This document shows positions 34,255 to 43,400 of a DNA stretch of 51,963 nucleotides, one piece after another. This DNA is from Candidatus Poribacteria bacterium (GTDB lineage: Bacteria; Poribacteria; WGA-4E; WGA-3G). Positions within the stretch are counted from its first letter, which is position 1. Each line of letters opens with the position of its first letter. The stretch is from NCBI GenBank assembly GCA_022821725.1, contig JAJEDB010000047.1, positions 1 to 51,963 on the forward strand. Reading direction: 5' to 3'. A program made the position numbers and the translations under genes. The notes below the pieces were generated by a model. It was not told the DNA's origin. It was given only the letters and a program-made list of their open reading frames with translations, and made no database searches.

Positions 34255-34641
34255 ATGCAAGTCAACCTTCGACACAAAGGTAGTATTACAATTTTAGATA
34301 TTGAGGGAAAAGTTATTGGAGCAGATGCCTTAGCGCTCAAGGATATCATTAATGAGCAGATTCAGATGGTTGAGAGCCAAGGGGAACTTGGAGCAAAAAT
34401 CAACATAATTTTAAACATGGAACGGGTCCAGATGATGGATAGTTCCGGTTTAGGGGTACTTGTTGCTTCTCATACCGCCATCCAACGTAACGAAGGGAAC
34501 ATAGTCCTCTTAAGTCTCGGCGGCAACGTCAGAAGTCTTATTGTCATGGCAAAATTAATGACAATTTTTGACTGCTATGATACAGAAGCAGAAGCAATAG
34601 CCGGAATCATATTTTCTAATAGTTCGCAAGACGTTAAATGA
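34255..34641 (+). CDS. Second STAS-domain anti-sigma factor antagonist
   Basis: 128 residues with the phospho-site region QMMDSSGLGVLVASHTAIQR. It differs clearly from the STAS protein at 29072, so the module has two antagonists that may integrate separate signals onto the single kinase encoded just upstream. AAGGAA lies 7 nt before the start. Confidence 0.9.
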   Translation: MQVNLRHKGSITILDIEGKVIGADALALKDIINEQIQMVESQGELGAKINIILNMERVQMMDSSGLGVLVASHTAIQRNEGNIVLLSLGGNVRSLIVMAKLMTIFDCYDTEAEAIAGIIFSNSSQDVK

Positions 34642-34664
34642 AAGGGTTAGTTTCATAACGGTTT

Positions 34665-34905
34665 TTGGGTGCCTCCGCCTGCGTATTGTTGCAGGCTGCT
34701 GTCTCGGGTAAAATTAAAAACCGTAGCCCGTAATGAAATTATGTTCTCCTTAAATGGCATAATTTGTCTTTGCTTTACATTTGGAGGGGTTTTTGCTTGG
34801 GTGTTTTTGCGTATTGCTTGGTTGTTTCTGCGTATTTCTTCAGATTTAAGAAACACACACTAAAGTTCTAACGCACGGCGTTCCTCCGCAAGGTAAAATT
34901 AAAAG
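34665..34905. repeat. Repeat family copy 4 before the AccD-like gene
   Basis: Fullest copy: TGCGTATTGTTGCAGGCTGC, a TAAAATTAAAAACCGTAG stretch, CGTAATGAAATTATGTTCTC, CTTAAATGGCATAATTTGTC, TTTTTGCTTGGGTGTTTTTG, and at the end CCGCAAGGTAAAATTAAAA (34886-34904), abutting the next start codon. Confidence 0.75.
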
Positions 34906-35646
34906 ATGGAAACACGTATCTCCAAAGACCTTGAAGAAAACACCAGTCTATGGCACAAATGCACCGGGTGCCAAGAGTTCGCTTTCAAAAACGAACTTGA
35001 ACGGAACCGTTATATTTGTTCATATTGTGGCGCACTGTTCCCGCTCCTCGCTGAAAAACGGCTCGAGTATTTACTTGATAACTTACCAACAACAGAAACC
35101 ATATCCGCTAAGGAATCCGGGCTTATCGCTGAAGGAATGATTTCAGGATACCCAACCTGTCTATTCATCGCAGACATGGATGTGATCCCCGCCGAGCTCA
35201 ATGCATCCTTTTTTCTCACAGCGATTGAAACTGCCTTACAAAAACAGATTCCATTGATTACGATTATCGCCTGCCAACCGACCGGACCGCGAGCAGCTTT
35301 GGCGGAAACCACCTATTTAACACTGCAGATGGAGCGATTAGCAGATATACCGCTTCCCCATATCACTGTTCTAACGGAAACGGAAGTGTATCCACTGGCG
35401 ACGTATCTCCCGGTCGGCGAACTCGTTATCGCAGAAGGCACGGTCCCTACGAAAAAATCGGCATCCCCACATCTACAACCCGCACTGCATGCCCCAGAAG
35501 AGCAACTTCTGACACAGCCATCACTATCCGAAAAAGACGTTGAACCTGACATAAGTGTTGATTGTTATGTCCCTCGTGAGGAACTGCCAAGGACATTGGG
35601 GTTATTTCTGAGATTCTTTCTTGGCAATCAATCGTCGGGAAAGTAG
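34906..35646 (+). CDS. Degenerate AccD-like (acetyl-CoA carboxyltransferase beta) protein
   Basis: 246 residues. The N-terminal zinc ribbon is AccD-like: LWHKC19TGC22, then YIC38SYC41GALF...EKRLEYLLD. The following AEGMISGYPTCLFIADMDVI, AIETALQKQIPLITIIACQP and LPHITVLTETEVYPLATYLP then VGELVIAEG keep the order of AccD blocks. The SGGARMQEG oxyanion-hole motif is replaced by ACQPTGPRAALAE, and the G-rich turn and GS(M)GS motif are lost. It is shorter than real AccD (about 280-300 residues), and no accA lies nearby. Its start codon lies at the end of a dispersed repeat. Probably a non-catalytic paralogue or a decaying copy. Confidence 0.7.
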   Translation: METRISKDLEENTSLWHKCTGCQEFAFKNELERNRYICSYCGALFPLLAEKRLEYLLDNLPTTETISAKESGLIAEGMISGYPTCLFIADMDVIPAELNASFFLTAIETALQKQIPLITIIACQPTGPRAALAETTYLTLQMERLADIPLPHITVLTETEVYPLATYLPVGELVIAEGTVPTKKSASPHLQPALHAPEEQLLTQPSLSEKDVEPDISVDCYVPREELPRTLGLFLRFFLGNQSSGK

Positions 35647-35681
35647 GGGCGGTTTCTAAGCTCGCCGGTGCGGAATGCCCA

Positions 35682-35703
35682 ATTAATTCTAAACTTTACT
35701 ATA
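35682..35703. repeat. 22-bp copy of an IS630-type element end
   Basis: Identical, in inverse orientation, to 51827-51848, which lies at the 3' end of the IS630-type transposase gene at the window edge. Here it sits a few bases before the galactokinase start. Confidence 0.6.
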
Positions 35704-35706
35704 ATT

Positions 35707-37014
35707 ATGAAAAGAAACATTTTGCACGAAGATTCGAATAATATAGGTATCTCTCGGAACACGACTGAACGCGTGTCCTTCACCAACCAGAAATTTAAAG
35801 AAATCTTCGGTAGGGCCTCCACATTTGTTGCATCCGCGCCCGGCAGGGTGAACCTCATCGGCGAACATACGGATTACAACGACGGTTATGTCTTTCCAGT
35901 GGCGATTGATAAGTATCTCAACATTGCCGCTCGGAAGCGATCTGATAGATGGGTCAGGTTACATGCTTTAGATGTCAACGATTCCTACGAATTCTGTTTG
36001 GATACACTCGCTGCTGTTCAGCAGGATGCACCAGCATGGTGCCATTATCTCGTTGGGGTTGCGTCTCTCCTACAAGCATCGGGTAAAAAAGTCTCTGGGA
36101 TAGATGCCATTATCACAGGCGACGTGCCGATTGGTGCCGGTTTGAGTTCTTCAGCGGCACTTTCAGTTTCAACCGCACTGGCTTTCTTAACCGCCAGTTC
36201 TCCATCTGAGACTGGTAGGAGCGAGCTGCGCTCGCGACAATCAGAGATTGAAAATAAAGAACTCGCGGCGTTGTGCCAGCGAGTAGAACACGAATTTGTC
36301 GGTGTGAATTGTGGTATCATGGATCAGACCATCTCGCTACTCGGACAGGAAAATCAGGCGCTGTTTCTGGACTGCCGTTCGCTTGAGCACGAACATGTCC
36401 CACTCAACTTGACAACGCACTGTATTGCTATTTGTAACACGAAGGTGAAACGCGAACTTGCCGCTTCTGAATACAATAAACGCCGCGCGGAGTGTGAAAG
36501 AGGCGTTGCAATCCTTAAAAAATGGTTCCCCGACCTCTCTTCACTCCGGGACATTACGCTAACAGATTTCAAAAAACATGAAGAAGAACTTCCCGCGCTA
36601 ACACAAAAGAGGTGTCGGTATGTGATTGAAGAGAACACCCGTGTATTGGATGCGGTTGCTGTGCTGAAGACGCGACACCCCCAAACGGAAACCCAAGAAA
36701 CAGACGAATCGCTCATACAATTCGGTAGACTCATGAACGCTTCACACAACGGACTCCGAGATGATTACGAAGTCAGTTGTAGTGAGTTAGATGTGCTTAC
36801 CGACATTGCCCGCAGCATCCCAGGGGTCATCGGAAGCCGAATGACAGGTGCGGGATTCGGTGGATGCACAGTTAACATCGTTCATAGAGACGTTTTAGAA
36901 ACATTTCAAACGCTCGTGATGACGGAATACCACAAACACACCGGTATTGAACCTGAAATTTATCTCTGCAATGTCAGTGACGGCGCACGCGTCTTCTGGA
37001 ACTCGGATTTATAA
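35707..37014 (+). CDS. galK: Galactokinase
   Basis: About 435 residues from ATG 35707; a GTG at 35668 would translate the IS-end sequence and is less likely. It phosphorylates galactose at C1 (Leloir pathway). The galactokinase signature PGRVNLIGEHTDYNDGYVFP, the GHMP ATP loop PIGAGLSSSAALSVS, EFVGVNCGIMDQ with the catalytic Asp, and GAGFGGCTVNIV are all present. Residues about 163-181 (SETGRSELRSRQSE) are an in-frame insertion derived from a GAGCGAGCTGCGCTCGC palindrome, in a variable loop. A ROK sugar kinase follows. Confidence 0.93.
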   Translation: MKRNILHEDSNNIGISRNTTERVSFTNQKFKEIFGRASTFVASAPGRVNLIGEHTDYNDGYVFPVAIDKYLNIAARKRSDRWVRLHALDVNDSYEFCLDTLAAVQQDAPAWCHYLVGVASLLQASGKKVSGIDAIITGDVPIGAGLSSSAALSVSTALAFLTASSPSETGRSELRSRQSEIENKELAALCQRVEHEFVGVNCGIMDQTISLLGQENQALFLDCRSLEHEHVPLNLTTHCIAICNTKVKRELAASEYNKRRAECERGVAILKKWFPDLSSLRDITLTDFKKHEEELPALTQKRCRYVIEENTRVLDAVAVLKTRHPQTETQETDESLIQFGRLMNASHNGLRDDYEVSCSELDVLTDIARSIPGVIGSRMTGAGFGGCTVNIVHRDVLETFQTLVMTEYHKHTGIEPEIYLCNVSDGARVFWNSDL

Positions 37015-37020
37015 CACACT

Positions 37021-37148
37021 TGGCGCAAAATTAAGAATAAGGTTAGCCAAGGCATGTAGCACTGCAACAACGGCGCAGTGCGGGGCTAATAAAATACCGG
37101 TATGCTAACAAAGGATTCTGATGATACGCTTGGCGCAGAATTAAAAAT
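37021..37148. repeat. CTTGGCGCA-AATTAA spacer repeat before the ROK kinase
   Basis: Two related units, CTTGGCGCAAAATTAAGAAT (37019-37038) and CTTGGCGCAGAATTAAAAAT (37129-37148), flank about 90 bp. The second abuts the ATG at 37149. Confidence 0.55.
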
Positions 37149-38273
37149 ATGGAATATAGCATCGGGGTCGATCTTGGCGGAACGGACATTAAGGCTGGAT
37201 TAGTCTCATCAATGGGTGATATTTCTTGCCGTGTCGTGCTCCCTACAGATGTTGACGTAGGAGGTCCCAAAGTAGTGGCGGCTCGAATTGCGGAAGCCGT
37301 TCGTCAAGTTCTTGTAAAAGCCATCAGTCATCAGAAAGAGAGGGATCAGCAGTCAGGGCTAACCGCCGACCGCCGACCGCCGACCGCCATTAAAAACGAG
37401 ATTTGGATTGGGCTGGGAGCACCCGGACTTATCATCGCTGAAACAGGCGTTGTCCACTTCTCACCTAATTTTCCCGGTTGGACCGACATCCCGCTTGTGG
37501 ATTATGTGAACGCCGAACTGGCGAAGTTACACCTCCCAAAGTCAACCGCAAATGATAACTCACAAACCCATAATATTGACCCGCAGGTTTCCTCTGTAGG
37601 CTTGCACACGGATTACAAACTTATATTAAAAGGTATGGACAACGATGTGAACGCGATGACACTGGGTGAATTGCGCCACGGCGCTGGCGTTGGATATAAA
37701 AACGTCGTCGCATTCACACTCGGCACAGGTGTGGGTGGAGGCGTTGTGATTGATGGACGGGTTTACCATGGCAGTCAGAATACTGCAGGCGAACTTGGAC
37801 ATACCGTCGTCGAACCCGACGGGCGTTACTGTGGGTGTGGGAATCAAGGGTGTCTTGAGGCGTATGCTGGCGCGAAGAACATCGTTGAACGGACGCAGGA
37901 AAAAGTACAGACAGGACGGTCTACGGTTTTGGCGAAAGCCATAAAGAGTGGACAGACACTAACCCCACGGCAAATAGCAGAGGCGGCACATGCAGGGGAC
38001 AAAGTCGCAAGGGAGATTTTTGCTGAAACAGGACGCTATATAGGCATTGCCCTCACTTCAATAGCGCACATTCTCAACCCACAACTTGCAATTATCGGAG
38101 GCGGTATAGCGGAGGCTGGTGAAACGCTTCTCTTTGAGCCTATCCGCACTGAACTTGCCAAGCGTGCTATGGATATTCCAGCGCGGATGAAGATCGTAAA
38201 GGCGTACCTCGGAAACGACGCCGGCATTGTGGGGGCTGCGATGCTTGCTCTTGAAAGTGAACCGACATTGTGA
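37149..38273 (+). CDS. ROK-family sugar kinase (glucokinase-like)
   Basis: 374 residues. N-terminal ATP site IGVDLGGTDIKAGLV, sugar-binding KGMDNDVNAMTLGELRHGAG with the catalytic Asp, TLGTGVGGGVVIDG, and the ROK signature GELGHTVVEPDGRYCGCGNQ then GCLEAYAG, whose CGCGxxGC binds zinc. Most likely a glucokinase; another hexose is possible. Residues about 57-81 (ISHQKERDQQSGLTADRRPP) are an in-frame repeat insertion that includes four CCGCCGA units. Its position behind galK suggests hexose use. The start lies at the end of a repeat and has no clear ribosome site. Confidence 0.92.
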   Translation: MEYSIGVDLGGTDIKAGLVSSMGDISCRVVLPTDVDVGGPKVVAARIAEAVRQVLVKAISHQKERDQQSGLTADRRPPTAIKNEIWIGLGAPGLIIAETGVVHFSPNFPGWTDIPLVDYVNAELAKLHLPKSTANDNSQTHNIDPQVSSVGLHTDYKLILKGMDNDVNAMTLGELRHGAGVGYKNVVAFTLGTGVGGGVVIDGRVYHGSQNTAGELGHTVVEPDGRYCGCGNQGCLEAYAGAKNIVERTQEKVQTGRSTVLAKAIKSGQTLTPRQIAEAAHAGDKVAREIFAETGRYIGIALTSIAHILNPQLAIIGGGIAEAGETLLFEPIRTELAKRAMDIPARMKIVKAYLGNDAGIVGAAMLALESEPTL

Positions 38274-38278
38274 GGCAC

Positions 38279-38306
38279 GGAATTCGGGGGTATAAACCCT
38301 TCCTAT
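38279..38306. repeat. GGAATTCGGGG-TATAAACCC repeat, intergenic copy
   Basis: Nearly identical to 23157-23184 inside dnaX; it carries a short GGGG/CCC hairpin. Confidence 0.65.
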
Positions 38307-38339
38307 ACCATACCACGAAAAATTTGTTGGAGACAAAAA

Positions 38340-39119
38340 ATGAATAATAAGATAAATCTGCCACAAATAACATTGTCCTGCAAGCCCACACGCGGCTTGC
38401 GTCGCAGTCAGCAGAAAACCGCTGCTCTGACGGTTGCCGATGGTTTCCTGAACCATCGACGCAGACAGCAAAGCACGAGTCGATGGTTCAAGCTGGGGGC
38501 TATTTTAGTAATCCTCTGTTTGTCATTAATCCCGCTGAGCTGCACGAAGATCCCAGAGGTCCCAGATTTCGTCAAAGATACCTTCCAGCCAGAGATGATT
38601 GTCCCTGTGTTCGACCCAGATGCGCATATCATGCCCCAGACAGGCACTGTTGGTTATGTCAAAAACGGCGTGAAAGCAATGGCGGTCCCACTAAATGATG
38701 TGAAAGCGGTTGATGCCTTTGGCATCTTTATCTTCAATGGAACCGACCACTGGATCTCCTTCAAAAAAAAGGACTGCCAGATGCTTGATGGCACAGGAAA
38801 CGTTACGAAACCGATCGATAAATCGCAGGAATCCTTTTACCTAAAAAAGAACTTTAGACCGAAACTGCCCCCTGAATTCGGCGCAGAAGTGTTCCGATGG
38901 GATAAGGCTATTAGAATACAAGGCGATCCAGCAATACTCCCCAGAGAAGACATTGAGAAAACAACCGTGATGCCCGGACAACACGCGAGATTCTTCCTCT
39001 ATTTCCGTAAGCGAAGTATTAAATATAGCAGCTTACGAATCATTGTGCCAAGAGTCACGAGTGATTTCAATGAACAACAGACGACGTTCGTTTTCAAATT
39101 TAAAGTGCAACGCGGCTAA
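38340..39119 (+). CDS. Lipoprotein of unknown function with repeat-derived N-terminal extension
   Basis: 259 residues. GGAG lies 9 nt before ATG 38340. The first 49 residues look like translated repeat DNA (AAGCCCACACGCGGCTTGC, GATGGTTTCCTGAACCATC palindromes). A classic signal peptide then begins at about residue 50 (FKLGAILVILCLSLIPLSC) with lipobox Cys68. The mature protein is beta-rich (GTVGYVKNGVKAMAVPLNDV, FGIFIFNGTDHWISFKKKDC, RFFLYFRKRSIKYSSLRIIV) and unknown to me. The extension may impair export, or a start closer to the signal peptide is used. Confidence 0.7.
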   Translation: MNNKINLPQITLSCKPTRGLRRSQQKTAALTVADGFLNHRRRQQSTSRWFKLGAILVILCLSLIPLSCTKIPEVPDFVKDTFQPEMIVPVFDPDAHIMPQTGTVGYVKNGVKAMAVPLNDVKAVDAFGIFIFNGTDHWISFKKKDCQMLDGTGNVTKPIDKSQESFYLKKNFRPKLPPEFGAEVFRWDKAIRIQGDPAILPREDIEKTTVMPGQHARFFLYFRKRSIKYSSLRIIVPRVTSDFNEQQTTFVFKFKVQRG

Positions 39120-40329
39120 ACGCGCATACGAGAAGCGGAAATTCCGAGAAAAAGTTGCGAAGTGGGCTAAAGTTAAGAAAGTTTCAAAGTGGGCTAAAGT
39201 TGCGAAGTGTTCTAAAGTTGCAAGGGACGCTTGGGATGTCCAAATACCTCTTTCAACTTTACAGACTTTACGGACTTTAGATACACTTTACCCGACTTTC
39301 TTTCCTTTACGGACTTTAGAACATTTTACAGAGTGCCTTTGCCTGCTCCTCCTCGTGCTTTATTTGGGCTGCACCCTACCCGAAGGCGAAATTGCGCGGG
39401 GAAATACCCAAGCAAAAATACCAATCGAAATCCTCCCCTCGAACCGTGAACGGCACGCACCCCCTATAGTAGGTATTCGTTACATCGAAACGATCGGTAG
39501 AACCGGGCAGGGAGCGGGCGAATTTCGGACCCCTTTAGGGATCGCAATAGATGAGGAGGGCAGAATCTACATCGCCGATGCCGGTAATAATCGGGTGCAA
39601 GTGGTGGACGATGCTGGAAATTATATCATAGAATTCGGAAGTCGCGGATGGCAGACAGGGGAGTTCGATCACCCCACCGATATAGCGTTAAGTTTTCAAA
39701 GAAGGTACCGCCTCTATGTAGCAGACACCGGGAACAATCGGGTGCAATACTGCAATTTCGTTGATCGTATCTTTTATCCACTCAGTGAGAGCGCAGATGA
39801 TGTCCTGCTCGACCGTCCCGAAGGTATCGGTATCGGACGGAATGGCGAAGTTTATGTCGTTGACACAGGCAATCACCGCTGGATTGAATTCAATGTGGCA
39901 GGGGTGCCAGTTGTCGCACGAGGAAGTTTCGGGAGCGGCAGCGAACAACTCTGGAACCCAACAGATCTGGATGTTGATGCCCACGGAAATGTTTACATCG
40001 TTGATACTGGTAATCATCTCATAAAAAAATACGACTTCAGTGGTAACCCTATTGATGTGTGGGGTGGCGAAGGCGACGCACTTGGACAACTCCAGGAACC
40101 GAAGTGTATCACTTTAGACGAATGGAATTATCTCTATGTAACCGACAGCGGCAACCGGCGTATTCAAGTGTTTGCATCTGATGGCAGAAGTATCACAGAA
40201 TTCAGTGCCCCCGCGCTTCAGGAACCAGCAGGTATCGCCGTCTCGAAAACCGGACGCGTCTTTGTTACCGATGCCGAAGCGAATGACATAAAGGTGTTCC
40301 AAGTTTTTCGGAAAAAGTCTGAACTATGA
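39070..40329 (+). CDS. NHL-repeat lipoprotein with MITE-derived N-terminus
   Basis: 419 residues if ATG 39070 is used; this start overlaps the previous gene by 50 bp. Residues about 20-90 come from an inverted-repeat element (KVAKWAKVKKVSKWAKVAK, then TLQTLRTLDTLYPTFFPLRT). A lipoprotein signal (CLCLLLLVLYLGC) follows only at about residue 90. The mature part is a six-bladed NHL propeller (GEFRTPLGIAIDEEGRIYIA, DAGNNRVQVVDD and similar blades). Such proteins bind ligands outside the cell. The true start was probably destroyed by the element, or an upstream fused start is used. Confidence 0.82.
   Translation: MNNRRRSFSNLKCNAAKRAYEKRKFREKVAKWAKVKKVSKWAKVAKCSKVARDAWDVQIPLSTLQTLRTLDTLYPTFFPLRTLEHFTECLCLLLLVLYLGCTLPEGEIARGNTQAKIPIEILPSNRERHAPPIVGIRYIETIGRTGQGAGEFRTPLGIAIDEEGRIYIADAGNNRVQVVDDAGNYIIEFGSRGWQTGEFDHPTDIALSFQRRYRLYVADTGNNRVQYCNFVDRIFYPLSESADDVLLDRPEGIGIGRNGEVYVVDTGNHRWIEFNVAGVPVVARGSFGSGSEQLWNPTDLDVDAHGNVYIVDTGNHLIKKYDFSGNPIDVWGGEGDALGQLQEPKCITLDEWNYLYVTDSGNRRIQVFASDGRSITEFSAPALQEPAGIAVSKTGRVFVTDAEANDIKVFQVFRKKSEL
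39145..39345. repeat. Inverted-repeat (MITE-like) element at the NHL gene 5' end
   Basis: Left arm with three units like GAAGTGGGCTAAAGTT (39157 to about 39215), right arm with units like TTTACGGACTTTAGA (39266 to about 39330). GTGTTCTAAAGTTG on the left pairs with ACTTTAGAACAT on the right. Confidence 0.7.
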
Positions 40330-40438
40330 TTTATATGATGGATCTGATGGGCTGCTTTCGTAATCACGGTTTGTCACATAAATCAGGGAAATCTTGGGCA
40401 TGATTGATGAGCCAGCGATATAAGAGGGCAGATGTGTC

Positions 40439-43400
40439 ATGATTATCGGAGGTCTCGTCATCAGGGTAATCAAACAAATCATAAAAATCCTGATTCTGAC
40501 TGCTTGTTTGTGTCTACTACCACATCCGAGTGGTACAGCCCAAAACCTCCCTAACCACGACGCCAAATCTCTTGAACTTCCTACCTTTTCCGTCCTCCAG
40601 AAAACAGAGTCCATTGAACTGGACGCAACCGGGCAAGACTTTACGGTGAGATACCCACCGATCCTTCCAAACAGCGAACGGATAACAGATGCAGATGGAA
40701 AAATGCTCGTGCGCGGTATCGACTATCAAATTGATTTCTATTTGGGTAAAATTACTTTCGGAAAAACGGAAGAATGGAAGGATGACACAATAGAAGGAGA
40801 GGGTGCCCCCCAGTCTTTCACCCTTCCACGCTTACAACCAAACGCTTCTCAGCTTAAGATAACCTATCAGACGCTGCCCTTCGCGATTAAACAGGTCTAT
40901 AAACGCGACCTTTACGGAACAGAAGTCAGAAGTCAGCAATCAACAGTCGGTAATCAGCAAGACGCTGCCCCTTCATCGGAAAACCTCTTTGATGAAAACC
41001 GGGTGTCCCCCGCTGACAACCAATTAGAAGTATCTGGGAGTCAAACATTCGGTATTTCGGTTGGGAGTGGGCGTGGCGTGTCGCCGAATCAAGAACTCCG
41101 CGTCAATGTAGAAGGTAAAGCCTCTGAAAGTATCACCGTCTTGGCACTCCTATCCGATCAGGATCTGCCTATCCAACCTGAAGGCACAACTGAAAATATT
41201 CAGGACATCGATCAGAAATTGATTCGTATTACGCATCCGAACATGAGGGGAACCTTGGGAGACTTTGAGGGGTCACTCGGTGCATCGGAATTTATTTTCT
41301 TTCCACGGGCATTAGAAGGGGTGCAGGTTGAAGGTGATTTCAAGTGGGTGGACTTTCATTTCATTCCGACTGCTATTCCGAAGGGGCAGTCTACAAGTTT
41401 GGTGCTTCGCGGTGAGGAAGGACGCAGCGAATATCGGCTCACAGTCGATGGGCAATACGTCATTGTGAAAGCAGGCAGTGAAATCGTCTGGTTGAATGGC
41501 GAGAGAATGCGGCGCGGCGAAAACAACGATTATATTATCCGTGAATATGGGGATCCAATCGTCGAGTTTAACAGCAAACATCTCATAACGAGCAACGATG
41601 TGATTCGGATCGATTTTGAATACATCCCAGAAGATCGAGCGTATCAACAGAATCTTTACGGACTCAGTAGCGTCTTCACACTGCCCGGTGAGCGTTTAAC
41701 CCTCGGAGCGTCCTATGCTGTTGAAGCAGATCTGAATCAACCCGAACAGACGCTGATCAACTTTGAAGATGTGGAACTGGAGGCGCTTCGCCAAAATATC
41801 CTTAATCCAAAGGAAGACGAGTCACCCCTCATACCACCACAAAAGCATACGGTATGGGGGATGGAGGGTCGTCTGAATATTACAGAGCAGGCATGGATTC
41901 AAGGCGAACTCGCCTATAGTAATCTTGATAAAAATACCTACTCTACTGTTGATCGGAAAGAGGTCAGCCGGGCATGGAAATTGATCGGTTATGCCGACTG
42001 GGACTTCGCGACATGGACCGACCAACTACGCCCTCAACTGACCACAAACCTCGACATACGGTCAATGGATGCCGACTTTGTGCCTGTCGGTGCTTCAAGT
42101 AGCAACCGGACCCGTTCGCGTTACGAAACACAATACGCCAAAGAGAGTTTTGATGATGCGTTTCTCCTCGACACCGCAGGCAGCCCACGCGGTTCCCAAG
42201 ACGAGAGAACCATGAACTTCGACATCCGAATGATGCCAATAGATTGGTTAGAGGTCGACGCAGGGGTTGGTAGAAGCGAAGAGAGAGCCCCAGAGAGTCG
42301 TCAGCTATCAGTTGTAGAGACCGGGTTACCCCGCCCTTACGGAGGAGATCTCGCGCAATCAGACAACCGACAACTGATAACTGATAACTATTCAACCATC
42401 CGCAATAATTTCAACTGGGGAGTCAACTTCAATCGACGTTCAGGCAGTGGTCGGATAAGCCCAACCCTCATGCCTATAGTTGGACAAGAGAAGAATCCGA
42501 CAGGAGGGGAAGAAACACCCAAGCAAAAACACTCCGATTCCCAACAAAGCACATCTGCCGGAGCACAACTACTGAAGAAATTGCCGAATCTCCGCTGGGA
42601 CGACTACCGTAGCAGTTCCCGAACAGAGGGTGAAGATTCAACAAGGGCACAATCATTACAGAAATCTCGTCAAGAAGGAAATCTGTCGTATCCGCTCGGT
42701 CCGTTCAGAATTTTGGGAACACTCGGGAGGGTGGAATCGAACGAGGCGCGTAATGCTGCGCTCAACCGAAAGCGGAACCGCGCAACCGGACGTATCGACC
42801 TCGCTGATTTCAAGTGGGCATCTTTGAACACGAGTTATGAGCTTGAGGAGGCTTTTGCGAAAGAACCGTTGCTTACTGTCGATGACGAGCCTATCGGGGT
42901 GTCGGATTGGCAGCGGAACACCACAGCACGCACTTGGAAAGTCGGTATCCTTTCACAGCAACAATCCTTTCTCAACGGAGGCGTGGATCTGACAGCAAGC
43001 ATTGCGCGACGGATGCTAAAAGCACACACCGATCTCGGTGCAGATACAACGACACAACTCGCCGATGTCAATCTCCAACTCACACCCCTCAGTCGGGCGA
43101 TTGATATAGAAATCGCTTATGAATTGGATAAAAAACTGACGAGTCAACGCCGCGAGGTCTATACCGACATCCATCCACACACCGGTATTCTGCTGCAACC
43201 GGGCGAGGGATACTACGTGAAATTAGATGATCTGCACTATGTAGAGGATCCCGAGGAAGGCACCTATGTCAAAATCTATCAAAATGTGGGGGATAAACCG
43301 ACAACCGCAGTAGATGCAGAATTCCGAATCCGTTTTCAACCTCGTCAGTTTTTCGCACGGCGTGCCAGAGCAAGACAACAACAGCAACGCGAATTAATGT

